Source of the DNA: WS-2 sp964650245
GTDB taxonomy: Bacteria > Eisenbacteria > RBG-16-71-46
Assembly (NCBI GenBank): GCA_964650245.1
Contig: CAZYQK010000001.1
Location: 1 to 58,051 of the forward strand
Length of the DNA stretch: 58,051 nucleotides
Reading direction: 5' to 3'
Under the pieces are notes generated by a model. That model ran no database searches. It saw only the letters and a program-made list of their open reading frames with translations, and was not told the origin of the DNA. Of the stretch, positions 7,277 to 15,771 are shown one piece after another (position 1 is the first letter of the stretch; every line of letters begins with the position of its first letter). Position numbers and translations under genes: made by a program.

Positions 7277-8539
7277 ATGCCGAGCTACTACTACCGCGCG
7301 CGCGACACCTCCGGTCGCGCTCACGAGGGGATCGAGGTCGCGGCCTCCGAGGATGACGTGCTTCGCATCCTCGAGGGCTCGAAGCTGACCCCGGTCTTCA
7401 TCGAGACGCGCGCCCCGGGCTCGGTCCGAAGCGCGGGCGACGAGCTCACGCGCTGGCTGCGCGTGCAGCTCGACCGCATGCGGATGCGCGTCAACACCGG
7501 CGCCGTCGCGCTGTTCGCGCGCCAGCTCGCGACCATGATCGGCGCCGGGCTCCCGCTGCTGCGCTCGCTGCGCTCGATCAGCCGCGACCACTACGACCGG
7601 CGGCTCGCGCGAGTCCTCGACCAGGTCGCGGAAGACGTGCAGAAGGGCGATCCGCTCTCGGTCGCGCTCGGACGCCACCCCAGCGCCTTCGACGAGGTGT
7701 TCGTGAGCCTGATCAACACCGGCGAGGTGAGCGGCACCCTCGACCGCATCATGGAGCAGACCGCGACCTACATGGAGCGCGCGGAGACCCTGCGCATGAA
7801 AGTCGAGGCGGCGCTGCGCTACCCGACCTTCGTGCTCTCGTTCGCGCTGATCGTCATGATGGTCATGGTCCTCAAGATCATCCCGATGTTCGCGACCATC
7901 TACGAGCGCTTCCGCGTGCCGCTGCCGATCCCCACCCAGATCCTGCTCACCACGAGCCGGCTCGTCACCGACAACCTCTTGATTGCCTCGGGCTTGACGG
8001 TGGCGGCGGTGCTGTTGGCCTGGTATTGGGGACAGACCCCGAACGGGCGGTTCTGGCTCGACCGGGCCCAGTTCAATTTGCCCCTCTTCGGACCGCTGAT
8101 TCGCATGTATGCTATTACCAAGTTCGCCCGCACCCTGAGCATCCTGACCTCGAGCGGAACCCAGATCCTCTACGCCCTCAAGGTGATGCGCCCGGTGCCG
8201 GGGAACCGTGTCCTGGAGCAGGGCATCGACCAGGTGCGCTCCCGAGTGGAGCAGGGCACCTCGTTGTCCCGCGCCATGAGCGAGACCGGCGTGTTTCCCG
8301 AGATGCTGGTCCAGATGACCGCGACCGGGGAGGAGACCGGGCAGCTCGACAACATGCTGGGCCGCACCGCCGACTTCTACGAGCAGCGTGTCACCGCGGC
8401 CGTGGACGGCCTCAGCTCTTTGATCGAGCCGATCGCGATCGTGGTGCTGGGCGGGCTGGTGGGCACCATGCTGCTGGCACTCTACCTGCCCATCTTCAAC
8501 CTCGGCCAGGCCATGCGGTCGGGCCTGCTGGGGCACTGA
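7277..8539 (+). CDS. pilC: PilC/GspF-type inner-membrane platform protein
   Basis: 420 residues starting 16 nt after pilB. It starts with the small N-terminal segment MPSYYYRARDTSGRAHEG, then two repeated GspF domains (~residues 75-200 and 280-400). Signature runs include FARQLATMIGAGLPLLRSL in the first and FARTLSILTSSGTQILYALK in the second. Three strongly hydrophobic segments fit the family topology: FVLSFALIVMMVMVLKII (~175-195), a run around residues 230-250, and IAIVVLGGLVGTMLLALYL near the C-terminus. It is the membrane platform on which PilB (and PilT) act. Confidence 0.95.
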   Translation: MPSYYYRARDTSGRAHEGIEVAASEDDVLRILEGSKLTPVFIETRAPGSVRSAGDELTRWLRVQLDRMRMRVNTGAVALFARQLATMIGAGLPLLRSLRSISRDHYDRRLARVLDQVAEDVQKGDPLSVALGRHPSAFDEVFVSLINTGEVSGTLDRIMEQTATYMERAETLRMKVEAALRYPTFVLSFALIVMMVMVLKIIPMFATIYERFRVPLPIPTQILLTTSRLVTDNLLIASGLTVAAVLLAWYWGQTPNGRFWLDRAQFNLPLFGPLIRMYAITKFARTLSILTSSGTQILYALKVMRPVPGNRVLEQGIDQVRSRVEQGTSLSRAMSETGVFPEMLVQMTATGEETGQLDNMLGRTADFYEQRVTAAVDGLSSLIEPIAIVVLGGLVGTMLLALYLPIFNLGQAMRSGLLGH

Positions 8540-8657
8540 CCGGCGTGTACGACGGATACGAGCCGGTCGAGATGCAGGGGAACGGACCGCATCGGGCCTT
8601 CGGGGTCCGGTGAGTCAGCGCCGGCGGAGAGCCGGCACCGGAAGAGGAGAACGAATC
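8540..8657 (+). other. pilC-pilA spacer with two hairpins and strong ribosome site
   Basis: 118 nt without a gene. Hairpin 1 pairs CGGACC (8583-8588) with GGTCCG (8604-8609). Hairpin 2 pairs GCCGGC (8620-8625) with GCCGGC (8631-8636) around a GGAGA loop. AGAGGAGA follows at about 8644-8651, correctly spaced from the pilA ATG. Stacked hairpins just upstream of a major pilin are often RNA stability or processing elements that raise pilin expression; a weak internal terminator is the alternative. Neither stem is followed by a T run. Confidence 0.45.
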
Positions 8658-9047
8658 ATGCGCAGAAGTGAGAAAGGCTTCACGCTGATGGAGCTGATGG
8701 TCGTCATCGTGATCGTGGCGATCCTGGCCGCGGTGGCAGTGCCGCTCTACATCAACTACGTCAAGGACGCGGCCCGCACCGAAGCCAAGGGCGCGATCGG
8801 CGCCGTCATCACCGGCGAGCAGACCTATTTCCAGCGCTTCGGGAACTACACCGCGGACTCGACGCAGATTCACGTCGATCTCGCCGACGTGAGCCAGAAC
8901 TGGAGATTCACGCTGGGCCCGCCGCAGGGCGGATCGCTCGCCACCGGTTTCATGGTGACTGCCGACGGAATCGGAACCACGACCAACGGGCTTCAGGTCA
9001 CGTGCACCTACGTGCGGGGAACGCAACCCCAGTGGACCGAGCAATAG
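8658..9047 (+). CDS. pilA: Major type IV pilin
   Basis: 129 residues. The ATG at 8658 follows AGAGGAGA and gives a six-residue leader, MRRSEKG, cleaved before F (FTLMELMVVIVIVAILAAVA): the class III prepilin signal, Phe at +1 and Glu at +5 for N-methylation by PilD. The hydrophobic alpha-1 is followed by KDAARTEAKGAIGAVITGEQTYF, a typical pilin alpha-1C segment, then a short beta domain. There is one cysteine near the C-terminus (VTCTYV), so no disulfide-bounded D-loop. Spacing and the strong ribosome site suggest it is the most highly expressed gene of the locus, as expected for the fibre subunit. Confidence 0.9.
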   Translation: MRRSEKGFTLMELMVVIVIVAILAAVAVPLYINYVKDAARTEAKGAIGAVITGEQTYFQRFGNYTADSTQIHVDLADVSQNWRFTLGPPQGGSLATGFMVTADGIGTTTNGLQVTCTYVRGTQPQWTEQ

Positions 9048-9122
9048 GCTGAGCGCTCGGTCAGCGGTCTCCCCCGAAATCCGCTCGCGGGGCCAGCGGC
9101 CGCGTTCCGGCTGCGGCGTCCC

Positions 9123-9533
9123 ATGATGTCCCACGACCAACGCGGCTTCTCGCTCATGGAGGTGATCGTCGCGACCATCGTCGCGACGGTCGCGGTGATC
9201 GGCCTCGCCTACAGCTTCGGCATGGGCCGCGCGTTCATCGACCGCTTCGAGACGGGACGCGTGGCGCTCGCGATCGTCCAGGCAAAGATGGAATCGCTGA
9301 CCGTAGTGCCCCCGGGCGACCCCGAACTCGCCCTCGGCACGCATCCATCATCGCCGATCCCGTTCGTGTGGCAGGGACGGCAGGTGGGATCGGAGTCGTG
9401 GACGGTGGCCGCATTCGACGATCCCGGGGTCGCGGGCAGCGACGACCTGCGGCGCGTGACGGTGCGCGTGATGTGGCGCGTCGGCGCGCTCAACGACACG
9501 GTGCTGATCTCCCGGCTGTTCCCCAGGCCATGA
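9123..9533 (+). CDS. Minor pilin, PilV/GspI-like
   Basis: 136 residues. The prepilin signal is MMSHDQRG/FSLMEVIVATIVATVAVIGLAYSFG: short charged leader, cleavage after Gly, Phe +1, Glu +5. The rest is a short beta-rich domain ending DTVLISRLFPRP with the PilV/GspI-like features of a PilV minor pilin (ALAIVQAKMESL after the helix). It starts 75 nt after pilA, and its stop overlaps the start of the next gene. Minor pilins prime assembly and sit at the pilus tip; specific role not determinable here. Confidence 0.75.
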   Translation: MMSHDQRGFSLMEVIVATIVATVAVIGLAYSFGMGRAFIDRFETGRVALAIVQAKMESLTVVPPGDPELALGTHPSSPIPFVWQGRQVGSESWTVAAFDDPGVAGSDDLRRVTVRVMWRVGALNDTVLISRLFPRP

Positions 9534-10033
9534 ACTCCCCAGCGCGCCGTGACGAGCGCGGCATCACGCTCACCGAGCTCACCGTGGTCATGGTGCTGGC
9601 CGCGGTCGTGACCGTGGGCCTGGTCACCTTCTACCTCAACTCGCAAACGCTCTGGGTGGACGGCTCCACGCAGGCGCTCGCCCAGCGCGACGCGACCGCG
9701 CTCGCGGAGATCATCACCGCTCGCGCCCGCAGCTGCTCCGAGGCCGACAAGTTCGATTCACCCGATCCGCTTCACCAGGGGCTCATCCTGCGCGACCCCT
9801 GGGGTGGCGAAACCCGCTTCCGCTGGGACTCCGGAGACAGTCTCATCCACGAGGACACCCTCGATATCGCGACCGGCACGCTGGTGGACAAGGGACCGCC
9901 GGTTCAATCGAAGGTGCTGCGCTTCGTGGTGGACCGCGACTTCAGCCTGGTTTACGTGCGGCTGCTCGAGGTGCAGAGCACGCCCGGGACGCCGGTCCAG
10001 ATCTCGACCACGGCCGCTCTCTACAACCGCTGA
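9530..10033 (+). CDS. Minor pilin, PilW/GspJ-like
   Basis: 167 residues from the ATG that overlaps the previous TGA. The leader MNSPARRDERG is followed by ITLTELTVVMVLAAVVTVGLVTFYL, a prepilin helix with Glu +5 but Ile rather than Phe at +1. It then has the DGSTQALAQRDATALAEIITARARS segment and a short beta domain. Position between a PilV-like and a PilX-like gene fits PilW or GspJ, but it is about half the usual PilW length. It forms part of a compact minor-pilin cassette of three coupled genes. Confidence 0.7.
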   Translation: MNSPARRDERGITLTELTVVMVLAAVVTVGLVTFYLNSQTLWVDGSTQALAQRDATALAEIITARARSCSEADKFDSPDPLHQGLILRDPWGGETRFRWDSGDSLIHEDTLDIATGTLVDKGPPVQSKVLRFVVDRDFSLVYVRLLEVQSTPGTPVQISTTAALYNR

Positions 10034-10039
10034 CCGAAG

Positions 10040-11290
10040 ATGCGACGCGACCGGGTAGCTCGGGATGCGATGCGCGGGGCAGCCGAGCGCGGCTTCGTGC
10101 TGCTCGGAGTCGTGGTGTTCGTGCTGGCGCTCACCATCCTCGGGCTCTCGCTCTTCAGCCTCTCCTCCTACGAAGCCCAGTTCCTCGGCCAGTCGCTCAA
10201 TCAGACGAAGGCGTTCTACGCCGCGAGTGGCGGATTGGAGCGCGCGAAATGCGTGCTGATCGCGACCGAAAGGCTCGAGACCGTGGGGCAGAACCTGCCG
10301 CTCGAGGGGGTGACCGCCGCGGTCGCGACGCAAGTGCAGGGGGGAGTGCCGAACACGAGCGGGCCGATCCAATGGGGCGGGAACGATATCGAGCTCCAGG
10401 TGACCGGGTCGGTCCAGGGCGGCACCCGCACGGTCCGGGCCTGGTTTCATCCCGTGGCCGGCCAGTCTCACTACCGGAGGCTCGCGACGGCGGCGGAGTC
10501 GATCGACGTGTCGAGCGATCCGACGCGACAAACCATCGAGGCGACCGGCACGCTCTACCAGGGCCAGGAGGGTCTCGCCTGGCAGGCGAATCTCAAGCCC
10601 CCACCGCCGGACAGCATCAAGACGCTCGCCGGCATACCCGTTCCGCCGGTCGAGGAGATCTTCGCCCTTGCTCCGAGTCCACCACTCGCGATTCGGACGG
10701 AAGTGGGTGGAAACCCCGTCTACACTCTCGACGCGCTGGGTCTCGAGCCAGGATACTTCAGTTTCAATGGGCCGGTCTTCAGCCTCGACGAGGCTCTCGG
10801 CAGTACGACGATCAAGGTGCGCGGTCCCGCAGTCTGGCTGCTGCCGCGAGGAATCCACATCTTCAACGAGATTACGGTGGAAACGCTCGGCAGTGGCGGG
10901 CCCAATACGTGTCTGGTCATCGTGGCGGGCGCGAACACGAATTCCGATGCCTATTACCACGAGAAGGGCATCTGGTTCCAACAGGGCATCCGGACGCCTT
11001 CCGGCGTGCCCCTGATCTTCGTGACGAACGGTCGCTTCATACTGACTCAGCAGAGCAACACGACGGACACGGGCGTGGGCTATCTGTCCATCTACGCCAG
11101 AAACGTGACCCTCGAGGGTCCGATAGACCCGGTTCGGATGACGCTCGTCCACGGCATGAATGCGCCGCAGGATGACTCCGGGGGGCTTCTCGACTGGCTC
11201 GCCTCCCACGGGGCGCTGCCGATGGGAACTGCGACGGTCGATCCGCAGCTCACGATGATTCCCGGTAAGTGGCGGGAATCTGGCAATTGA
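10040..11290 (+). CDS. PilX-like minor pilin with large C-terminal domain
   Basis: 416 residues (an alternative start at 10070 gives the shorter MRGAAERG leader). The N-terminal membrane segment ERGFVLLGVVVFVLALTILGLSLF, followed by SYEAQFLGQSLNQTKAFYAASGGLERAK, is diagnostic of PilX/GspK-type proteins (the FYAA.SGLE motif). Residues ~160-416 form an extra beta-rich domain, repetitive in hydrophobic beta-strand pattern, reminiscent of the DUF7305-type C-termini of PilX proteins in non-proteobacterial phyla. By analogy with GspK/PilX or PilY1-type tips it may cap or prime the fibre. Start codon choice is uncertain because neither ATG has a strong ribosome site. Confidence 0.7.
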   Translation: MRRDRVARDAMRGAAERGFVLLGVVVFVLALTILGLSLFSLSSYEAQFLGQSLNQTKAFYAASGGLERAKCVLIATERLETVGQNLPLEGVTAAVATQVQGGVPNTSGPIQWGGNDIELQVTGSVQGGTRTVRAWFHPVAGQSHYRRLATAAESIDVSSDPTRQTIEATGTLYQGQEGLAWQANLKPPPPDSIKTLAGIPVPPVEEIFALAPSPPLAIRTEVGGNPVYTLDALGLEPGYFSFNGPVFSLDEALGSTTIKVRGPAVWLLPRGIHIFNEITVETLGSGGPNTCLVIVAGANTNSDAYYHEKGIWFQQGIRTPSGVPLIFVTNGRFILTQQSNTTDTGVGYLSIYARNVTLEGPIDPVRMTLVHGMNAPQDDSGGLLDWLASHGALPMGTATVDPQLTMIPGKWRESGN

Positions 11291-11305
11291 TTTAGAACTC
11301 CCGGC

Positions 11306-12361
11306 ATGAGAGCAGGGATTCGCTCCCGGCCCTGGGCCGGCCTCGACGTGGGCAGCTTCAGCGTCAAGCTGGTCGCCATCCAGACCGGTGTGGCGGCCTC
11401 CCGCCACTGGGCCGCCGAGCAACCGCTTCCGGCACTCGAAGGCGATCGCGCGCCGAACGCCGAGGCCGTCGCCCGCGCCATCGCCGACTGCATCGCGAAC
11501 GCCGGCCTCACCCCGCGCTCCTTCCGGGGCGTGAGCCTCGGCATCTCGGGGACCGACGTCATCGTCAAGCAGGTATCGCTGCCGCTGCTCGACGACGCCG
11601 AGGTGGGACCCGCGCTGCGCTTCGAGGCGCGCAAGCACCTCCCCTTCGACCCGCAGAGCATGGTGATCGACTTCCAGATCCTGGGGCGCTTTCCCTCGGA
11701 GAAGAAGCTCGAGGTGCTGCTGGCCGCGGTCGCGCAGGACCACCTCGAGAGCCACCTCGCCCCCTTGAAGCTGCTCGGCATGGACGCCGACATCGTGGAC
11801 CCCACGCCGCTCGCGCTCACCAACGCGGTGTTGCCGGCGGTGGCGCCCGAGCGGGAGCCGCTGCTGCTGCTCGACATCGGCCATTCCGCGTCGCACCTCA
11901 CGCTCTATCAGAAGGGCGAGCCCTACTTCACCCGCCGGCTCGCCTTCGGCGGCCGCACGCTCACCGCCGTGATCGCCCAGAGCACGCGCGTGCCGCTCGA
12001 AGAGGCCGAGGAGTGGAAGCTCGCGGCCGGGGCGGACCAGCCCGGGATTCGCGTGGACTGGAACGCGGCCGAGATGCGCGCCGTGTTCGACTCGCTGCGC
12101 CGCGACCTGGTGGACGAGCTGCGCCGATCGCTGGCCTTCTACCGTACCATCGGCCACCTGGGCGAGCCGCTCACGCTCCGCGTCTCGGGGGGCACGACGC
12201 GCCTGCCGGGTCTCCACGAGCGGATCTCCGAGCTGCTCGGCATCCCGGTCCAGCTCTTCGACCCGTTCGAGGTCCTGAGCGGCAGCGCGCGCGCCGGCGA
12301 TGGCGCGGCGTCCGGTCCCCAATTCGCGCAGGCTTGCGGGCTCGCGCTGAGGACCGCGTGA
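11306..12361 (+). CDS. pilM: PilM actin-like pilus assembly protein
   Basis: 351 residues. The phosphate-1 loop GLDVGSFSVKLVAI opens the protein, LLLLDIGHSASHLTLY is the phosphate-2 motif near residue 190, and VSGGTTRLPGLHERISELLGIPV near 290-315 is the adenosine motif, all typical of the PilM FtsA/actin fold. PilM is a cytoplasmic ring component that binds the N-terminal tail of PilN and regulates the PilB/PilT motors. It begins 15 nt after the PilX-like gene and precedes pilN by 49 nt, the canonical M-N-O-P-Q order. Confidence 0.93.
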   Translation: MRAGIRSRPWAGLDVGSFSVKLVAIQTGVAASRHWAAEQPLPALEGDRAPNAEAVARAIADCIANAGLTPRSFRGVSLGISGTDVIVKQVSLPLLDDAEVGPALRFEARKHLPFDPQSMVIDFQILGRFPSEKKLEVLLAAVAQDHLESHLAPLKLLGMDADIVDPTPLALTNAVLPAVAPEREPLLLLDIGHSASHLTLYQKGEPYFTRRLAFGGRTLTAVIAQSTRVPLEEAEEWKLAAGADQPGIRVDWNAAEMRAVFDSLRRDLVDELRRSLAFYRTIGHLGEPLTLRVSGGTTRLPGLHERISELLGIPVQLFDPFEVLSGSARAGDGAASGPQFAQACGLALRTA

Positions 12362-12410
12362 GACGCTTGGGCAGTCCCCGCGCCGGGGCGGCGCGCCGGC
12401 CGGGGGCCGC

Positions 12411-12989
12411 ATGACCCCGCTCTTCACCATCAACTTCCGGCGCGAGGCCTATCTCAAGGAGGTGGCGCGCACCCGGCGGCGGGTGGCCGCGCTCGGCGTG
12501 TGGGTGGCGTACTTCGGCGTGACGATGCTGGCACTCGGCCTCTACACCCTGAATAGCGGGGCGCTGGCGCGCCGCACGGTCCAGATGGAGCGCCAGGCGG
12601 CGCGCCTCAAGGCGGTGCGCGGCGCCAGCGGCGACGCCCGGCTCGAAGGCGCGGAACTCGCCACCATCGAGCGCTACATCAACAACCCGCGGCTGTGGCG
12701 GCAGCGGCTGACGCGGCTCGCGGAGGTGCTTCCGCCCAATGCGCGCGTCCAGTCGCTGGTCGTCAATCCCCAGAACCTGGCGAACCCGGCGGATCAGAAC
12801 ATGCTCGTCATCAGCGGGGAGATCCGCCTGCCCACGGGCGAGGACCGGATGCGCGGCGTGATGGCGCTGCTGACCGCGCTCCACGACGACTCGTTGTTCG
12901 CGGCGGGCTATGCGAACATCCGGCTCACCTCGACGCGCATCGCCGAAGGCGCGGGCGGCGTGGCGCAGTTCACCATCGAGTGCCGCTGA
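12411..12989 (+). CDS. pilN: PilN alignment-complex protein
   Basis: 192 residues. The N-terminal cytoplasmic tail MTPLFTINFRREAY carries the INFRR (INLLP-like) motif that docks on PilM. One transmembrane helix (VAALGVWVAYFGVTMLALGLY, ~25-47) precedes a periplasmic coiled/ferredoxin-like region with ...VLPPNARVQSLVVNP typical of PilN. The stop overlaps the pilO start (TGATG). With PilO it forms the inner-membrane heterodimer linking the platform to the secretin. Confidence 0.88.
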   Translation: MTPLFTINFRREAYLKEVARTRRRVAALGVWVAYFGVTMLALGLYTLNSGALARRTVQMERQAARLKAVRGASGDARLEGAELATIERYINNPRLWRQRLTRLAEVLPPNARVQSLVVNPQNLANPADQNMLVISGEIRLPTGEDRMRGVMALLTALHDDSLFAAGYANIRLTSTRIAEGAGGVAQFTIECR

Positions 12990-13549
12990 TGGATCCGCTG
13001 CGGGTCGCGCTCTTGCGCCGCCACTGGCCGCTGGTCGGCGCGGTCGCCATTCTCGTCGCCTTCAGCCTCATTCATCTGGCGTGGTTCGGCCCCGCGCTCC
13101 GCCGCTACCGGAACGCGGTGCGCGAAGCGGGCCAGCTCGGCATGTCGCTGGATCCCGGCGCCCTGGCGCCGATGCTTCCGCCGCGGCTGTTCGCGCTCAT
13201 CTCCGACAACTCGCTGCCGGCCGCGACCGTCGCCGAGCAGAGCAATTCGGGCACGCTCACCGCCGACCTGATCGGCGAACTCAACCGCCGCGCCGCGGCT
13301 CACGGGCTCGACGTGGCGATGAGCGAGCCCGGGCCGGTGACGCAGCAGACCCGCTACGTTTTGGCGAGCGCCCATCTCCGCCTGCGCGGCCCCTACGGCG
13401 GGTTCGTGGCGCTGGTGGACGACCTCGCGGGAAGCGGCCGGCTGCTCGCGGTGGAGCGCTTCAGCATGTCGCCGACCCCGTCGGGCGAGGCGCAGATCGA
13501 GCTCTACGTGAGCCGCTGCGTGCTCAAGCGGGCGGCGGGAGGCTCCTGA
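12989..13549 (+). CDS. pilO: PilO-like alignment-complex protein
   Basis: 186 residues. A short cytoplasmic N-terminus precedes a single transmembrane segment (WPLVGAVAILVAFSLIHLAWFG, ~residues 12-33) and a periplasmic region with the PilO signature near the end: the segment QQTRYVLASAHLRLRGPYGGFVALVDDL followed by RLLAVERFSMSP. Sequence identity to well-known PilO is weak, and the call leans on order and topology. The start overlaps the pilN stop, and the stop overlaps the start of the next gene, so N-O-P are tightly coupled. Confidence 0.82.
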   Translation: MDPLRVALLRRHWPLVGAVAILVAFSLIHLAWFGPALRRYRNAVREAGQLGMSLDPGALAPMLPPRLFALISDNSLPAATVAEQSNSGTLTADLIGELNRRAAAHGLDVAMSEPGPVTQQTRYVLASAHLRLRGPYGGFVALVDDLAGSGRLLAVERFSMSPTPSGEAQIELYVSRCVLKRAAGGS

Positions 13550-14031
13550 TGCGGATCGAAGGACGCGCGCTCATCCCCTGGCTGGTGGGAATACTCGTGC
13601 TGGTCGTGGTGCTCACCCAGACCGCGAGCGCGCTCCGGCAGTCGGGCACGTGGACCGGAAAACCTCGATCCCCCGCGGTGCAGCCCGCCGACCCCTACGC
13701 TCCGCTCGAGCGCACGCTGGCGCAGGGCACGCGCGCGCTGCCGGCGGGCCTGCGCAATCCGCTCGTGTTCGGCGGCGCCCCGGTCGCGATCGTGACACGG
13801 CCCGTCCAGCACCGGACGCTGCCTCCGCCCCCGCCGGCCAGGCCGGTGCTGACTTCGATCATCTGGGACAACGACCCGCGGGCCACGGTGCGCTGGAACG
13901 ACCGCGATTATTCGGTCAGGCCCGGCAGCCTTTTTGCCGATTTCCGTGTGGTGAGCATCAGTCGCGACCAGGTGGTGCTGGACAAGGGCGGTGAGACGCT
14001 CGTGCTCAAGCTCCCCAGGAAAGGAGAATAG
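13549..14031 (+). CDS. pilP: PilP-like pilot/linker protein
   Basis: 160 residues. The N-terminal membrane segment (LIPWLVGILVLVVVLTQTASA) has no lipobox cysteine, unlike classical PilP lipoproteins. A Pro-rich linker (PPPPPARP, ~85-95) precedes a small beta domain (WNDRDYSVRPGSLFADFRVVSISRDQVVLDKGGETLVLKL) with the HQ-type GspC/PilP fold that contacts the secretin N0 domain. Assigned by its place between pilO and the secretin and by the GspC-like C-terminus. It ends 2 nt before the pilQ start. Confidence 0.7.
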   Translation: MRIEGRALIPWLVGILVLVVVLTQTASALRQSGTWTGKPRSPAVQPADPYAPLERTLAQGTRALPAGLRNPLVFGGAPVAIVTRPVQHRTLPPPPPARPVLTSIIWDNDPRATVRWNDRDYSVRPGSLFADFRVVSISRDQVVLDKGGETLVLKLPRKGE

Positions 14032-14033
14032 GC

Positions 14034-15317
14034 GTGAACGGTATTTCCTCTTTTGCCCGCCGGGCCCCGGCGATCGTGCTGGCGCTCGTTCTGACGGTGT
14101 TGCTGCCGGGCGCGGCGCCCGGAGCCGAGGGCGGCAAGACCGTGACCCTCGACGCCGAGGACGCCTACCTGCCCGCCGTGCTCAAGATCCTGGCCGAAAA
14201 GGGCGACCTCAACATCGTCACCGGCCCGGGCGTCACGTCGGGCCGGATCTCGATCCACATGAAGGACGTGCCCATCGACCAGGCGGTCAATCTCGTGGTG
14301 CGCGCCGCCGGGCTCGCATACGAGCGCATCGGCAACTCTATCCTGGTCGCGGACGCCAAGTCGCTGGAGAAGGAAACCGGGCTTTCGTCGTACGTGGTCG
14401 AGCTCAAGTTCGCGGACGCGGCGGAAGTGAAGGACGCGCTCAAGACGCTGGCCGCCGAGATCACGGTGGACAAGGGCGGCAACCGGCTGATCGTGGTGAC
14501 CAGCCCGCGCGTGATCGCCGAGATCGAGTCCATCGTCAGGCAGCTCGACGTGCCGTCCAAGCAGGTCATGCTCGAGGCCCGCGTGGTCGAGGTCTCGACC
14601 GACGACCTCAAACGCCTCGGCATCGACTGGGATCTGCTCTCGAAGCAGGGCGTGATCTTCGTCGAGGGCAACTACGACTCGTCCATCGGATCGGGCGACC
14701 AGATCAGCAGCAAGCTGAAAGCGTTCAAGAACACGCCGGGCAGCTACGACATCTTCAAGCTCAACAATTTCACGCGCACCGCGCAGGTCTACCGGGTCGC
14801 GCTCGACCTGATGATCAACGAGGGCAGCGCGCGGGTGCTCGCCAACCCCAAGATCGCCACGCTCAACGGGCGTGAGGCCTCAATCCTGATCGGTTCGCGC
14901 ATCCCGTTCACCGTGAGCGGCACCGTCTTCGCGGGCGGAGGCGCCGCCCCGGTCCAGCGCATCGAGCGCGAGGAGGTCGGCATCAAGCTGCGCATCACGC
15001 CGCTCATCAACGCCGACGGCTACATCACGACCGAGATCATCCCCGAGGTCAGCTCGGTCATCGGCTTCAAGGGCATCAACGGCGACCTGCCGGTGGTCGC
15101 CACGCGCCAGGCCAGCACCACGGTGCGCCTGAAGGACGGGAACTCGGTCATCATCGGCGGACTGCTGAGCGAGGAGAAGTCCACGCAGATCTCCAAGGTC
15201 CCGATCCTGGGCTCGATCCCGATCCTGGGCTACCTGTTCCAGCACCAGTCGATCAGCACCCGGAAGACAGACCTGGTGATCGAGGTCACGCCGCACATCA
15301 TGCCGGACCAGCAATAG
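14034..15317 (+). CDS. pilQ: Short PilQ secretin
   Basis: 427 residues from GTG at 14034, preceded by AAGGAGAA. A signal peptide (to ~residue 30) is followed by an STN/N0 domain (~35-100, starting KTVTLDAEDAYLPAVLKILA), one secretin N1 domain (~105-175; VVELKFADAAEVKDAL) and the secretin C-domain (~185-425). The last contains IGSRIPF, VGIKLRITP and VPILGSIPILGYLF, all diagnostic. It lacks the peptidoglycan-binding AMIN domains and one N domain of proteobacterial PilQ, so it is about 60% of that length. Outer-membrane pore for the pilus. Last gene of the plus-strand run before a convergent gene. Confidence 0.92.
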   Translation: MNGISSFARRAPAIVLALVLTVLLPGAAPGAEGGKTVTLDAEDAYLPAVLKILAEKGDLNIVTGPGVTSGRISIHMKDVPIDQAVNLVVRAAGLAYERIGNSILVADAKSLEKETGLSSYVVELKFADAAEVKDALKTLAAEITVDKGGNRLIVVTSPRVIAEIESIVRQLDVPSKQVMLEARVVEVSTDDLKRLGIDWDLLSKQGVIFVEGNYDSSIGSGDQISSKLKAFKNTPGSYDIFKLNNFTRTAQVYRVALDLMINEGSARVLANPKIATLNGREASILIGSRIPFTVSGTVFAGGGAAPVQRIEREEVGIKLRITPLINADGYITTEIIPEVSSVIGFKGINGDLPVVATRQASTTVRLKDGNSVIIGGLLSEEKSTQISKVPILGSIPILGYLFQHQSISTRKTDLVIEVTPHIMPDQQ

Positions 15318-15360
15318 GGGCCCCGCCGTGCCATGGCGGAGGAACCGGCGCGCCTCGCGT

Positions 15361-15681
15361 CTACAGCCCGCCCGCCCGCGCCACGCTCACCACGCCCGCG
15401 ATCCAGCCCAGCCACTGCCCCACCGCGACCGTGAGCGCCAGCGTCACCAGCGCCAGCCCACCGGTCGCGAGCACCGGCGAATGGTTGCGGTAGCGGTAGA
15501 GCCGCACGATGAGCAGCGGGATGAGCAGGCCTTTGAGGAGCACGAACAGCAACCAGTGGTTTTGCGCGATCCCGGCGAGCAGCGGGTTGCCCTCGCGGTT
15601 GCCGAACCAGTGGATGCCGAGCGCGGTGGCGACGAGGTCGAGGCTGTTGGCCATGATGGCGAGGAACAGCACGATGCGCAT
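15361..15681 (-). CDS. DUF5658-like small membrane protein
   Basis: 106 residues with four hydrophobic segments (starts ~3, 40, 65 and 85). The pattern NSLDLVATALGIHWFGNREGNPLL, with Asp in the first helix and a charged EGNP turn, resembles the DUF5658 family of unknown function. A GGAG-like ribosome site lies about 10 nt before the ATG. It is transcribed against the surrounding pil genes, between pilQ and pilD, and its start is only 90 nt from the pilD start (divergent). No functional link to pili can be inferred from sequence. Confidence 0.65.
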   Translation of the reverse strand: MRIVLFLAIMANSLDLVATALGIHWFGNREGNPLLAGIAQNHWLLFVLLKGLLIPLLIVRLYRYRNHSPVLATGGLALVTLALTVAVGQWLGWIAGVVSVARAGGL

Positions 15682-15771
15682 GGGGGATGAAACTCCGCTC
15701 TCGAGTTCTGCCAGGGCAGCGACGCAGGTTGATTCTGACAGAGCCCGAAGGGCGCTTCAACGGCGGAATCG

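Noticed and set aside
15318..15360. Rho-independent terminator between pilQ and the convergent DUF5658 gene
   Set aside because: Only a 5-bp CCGCC/GGCGG stem without a T-run; too weak to call.
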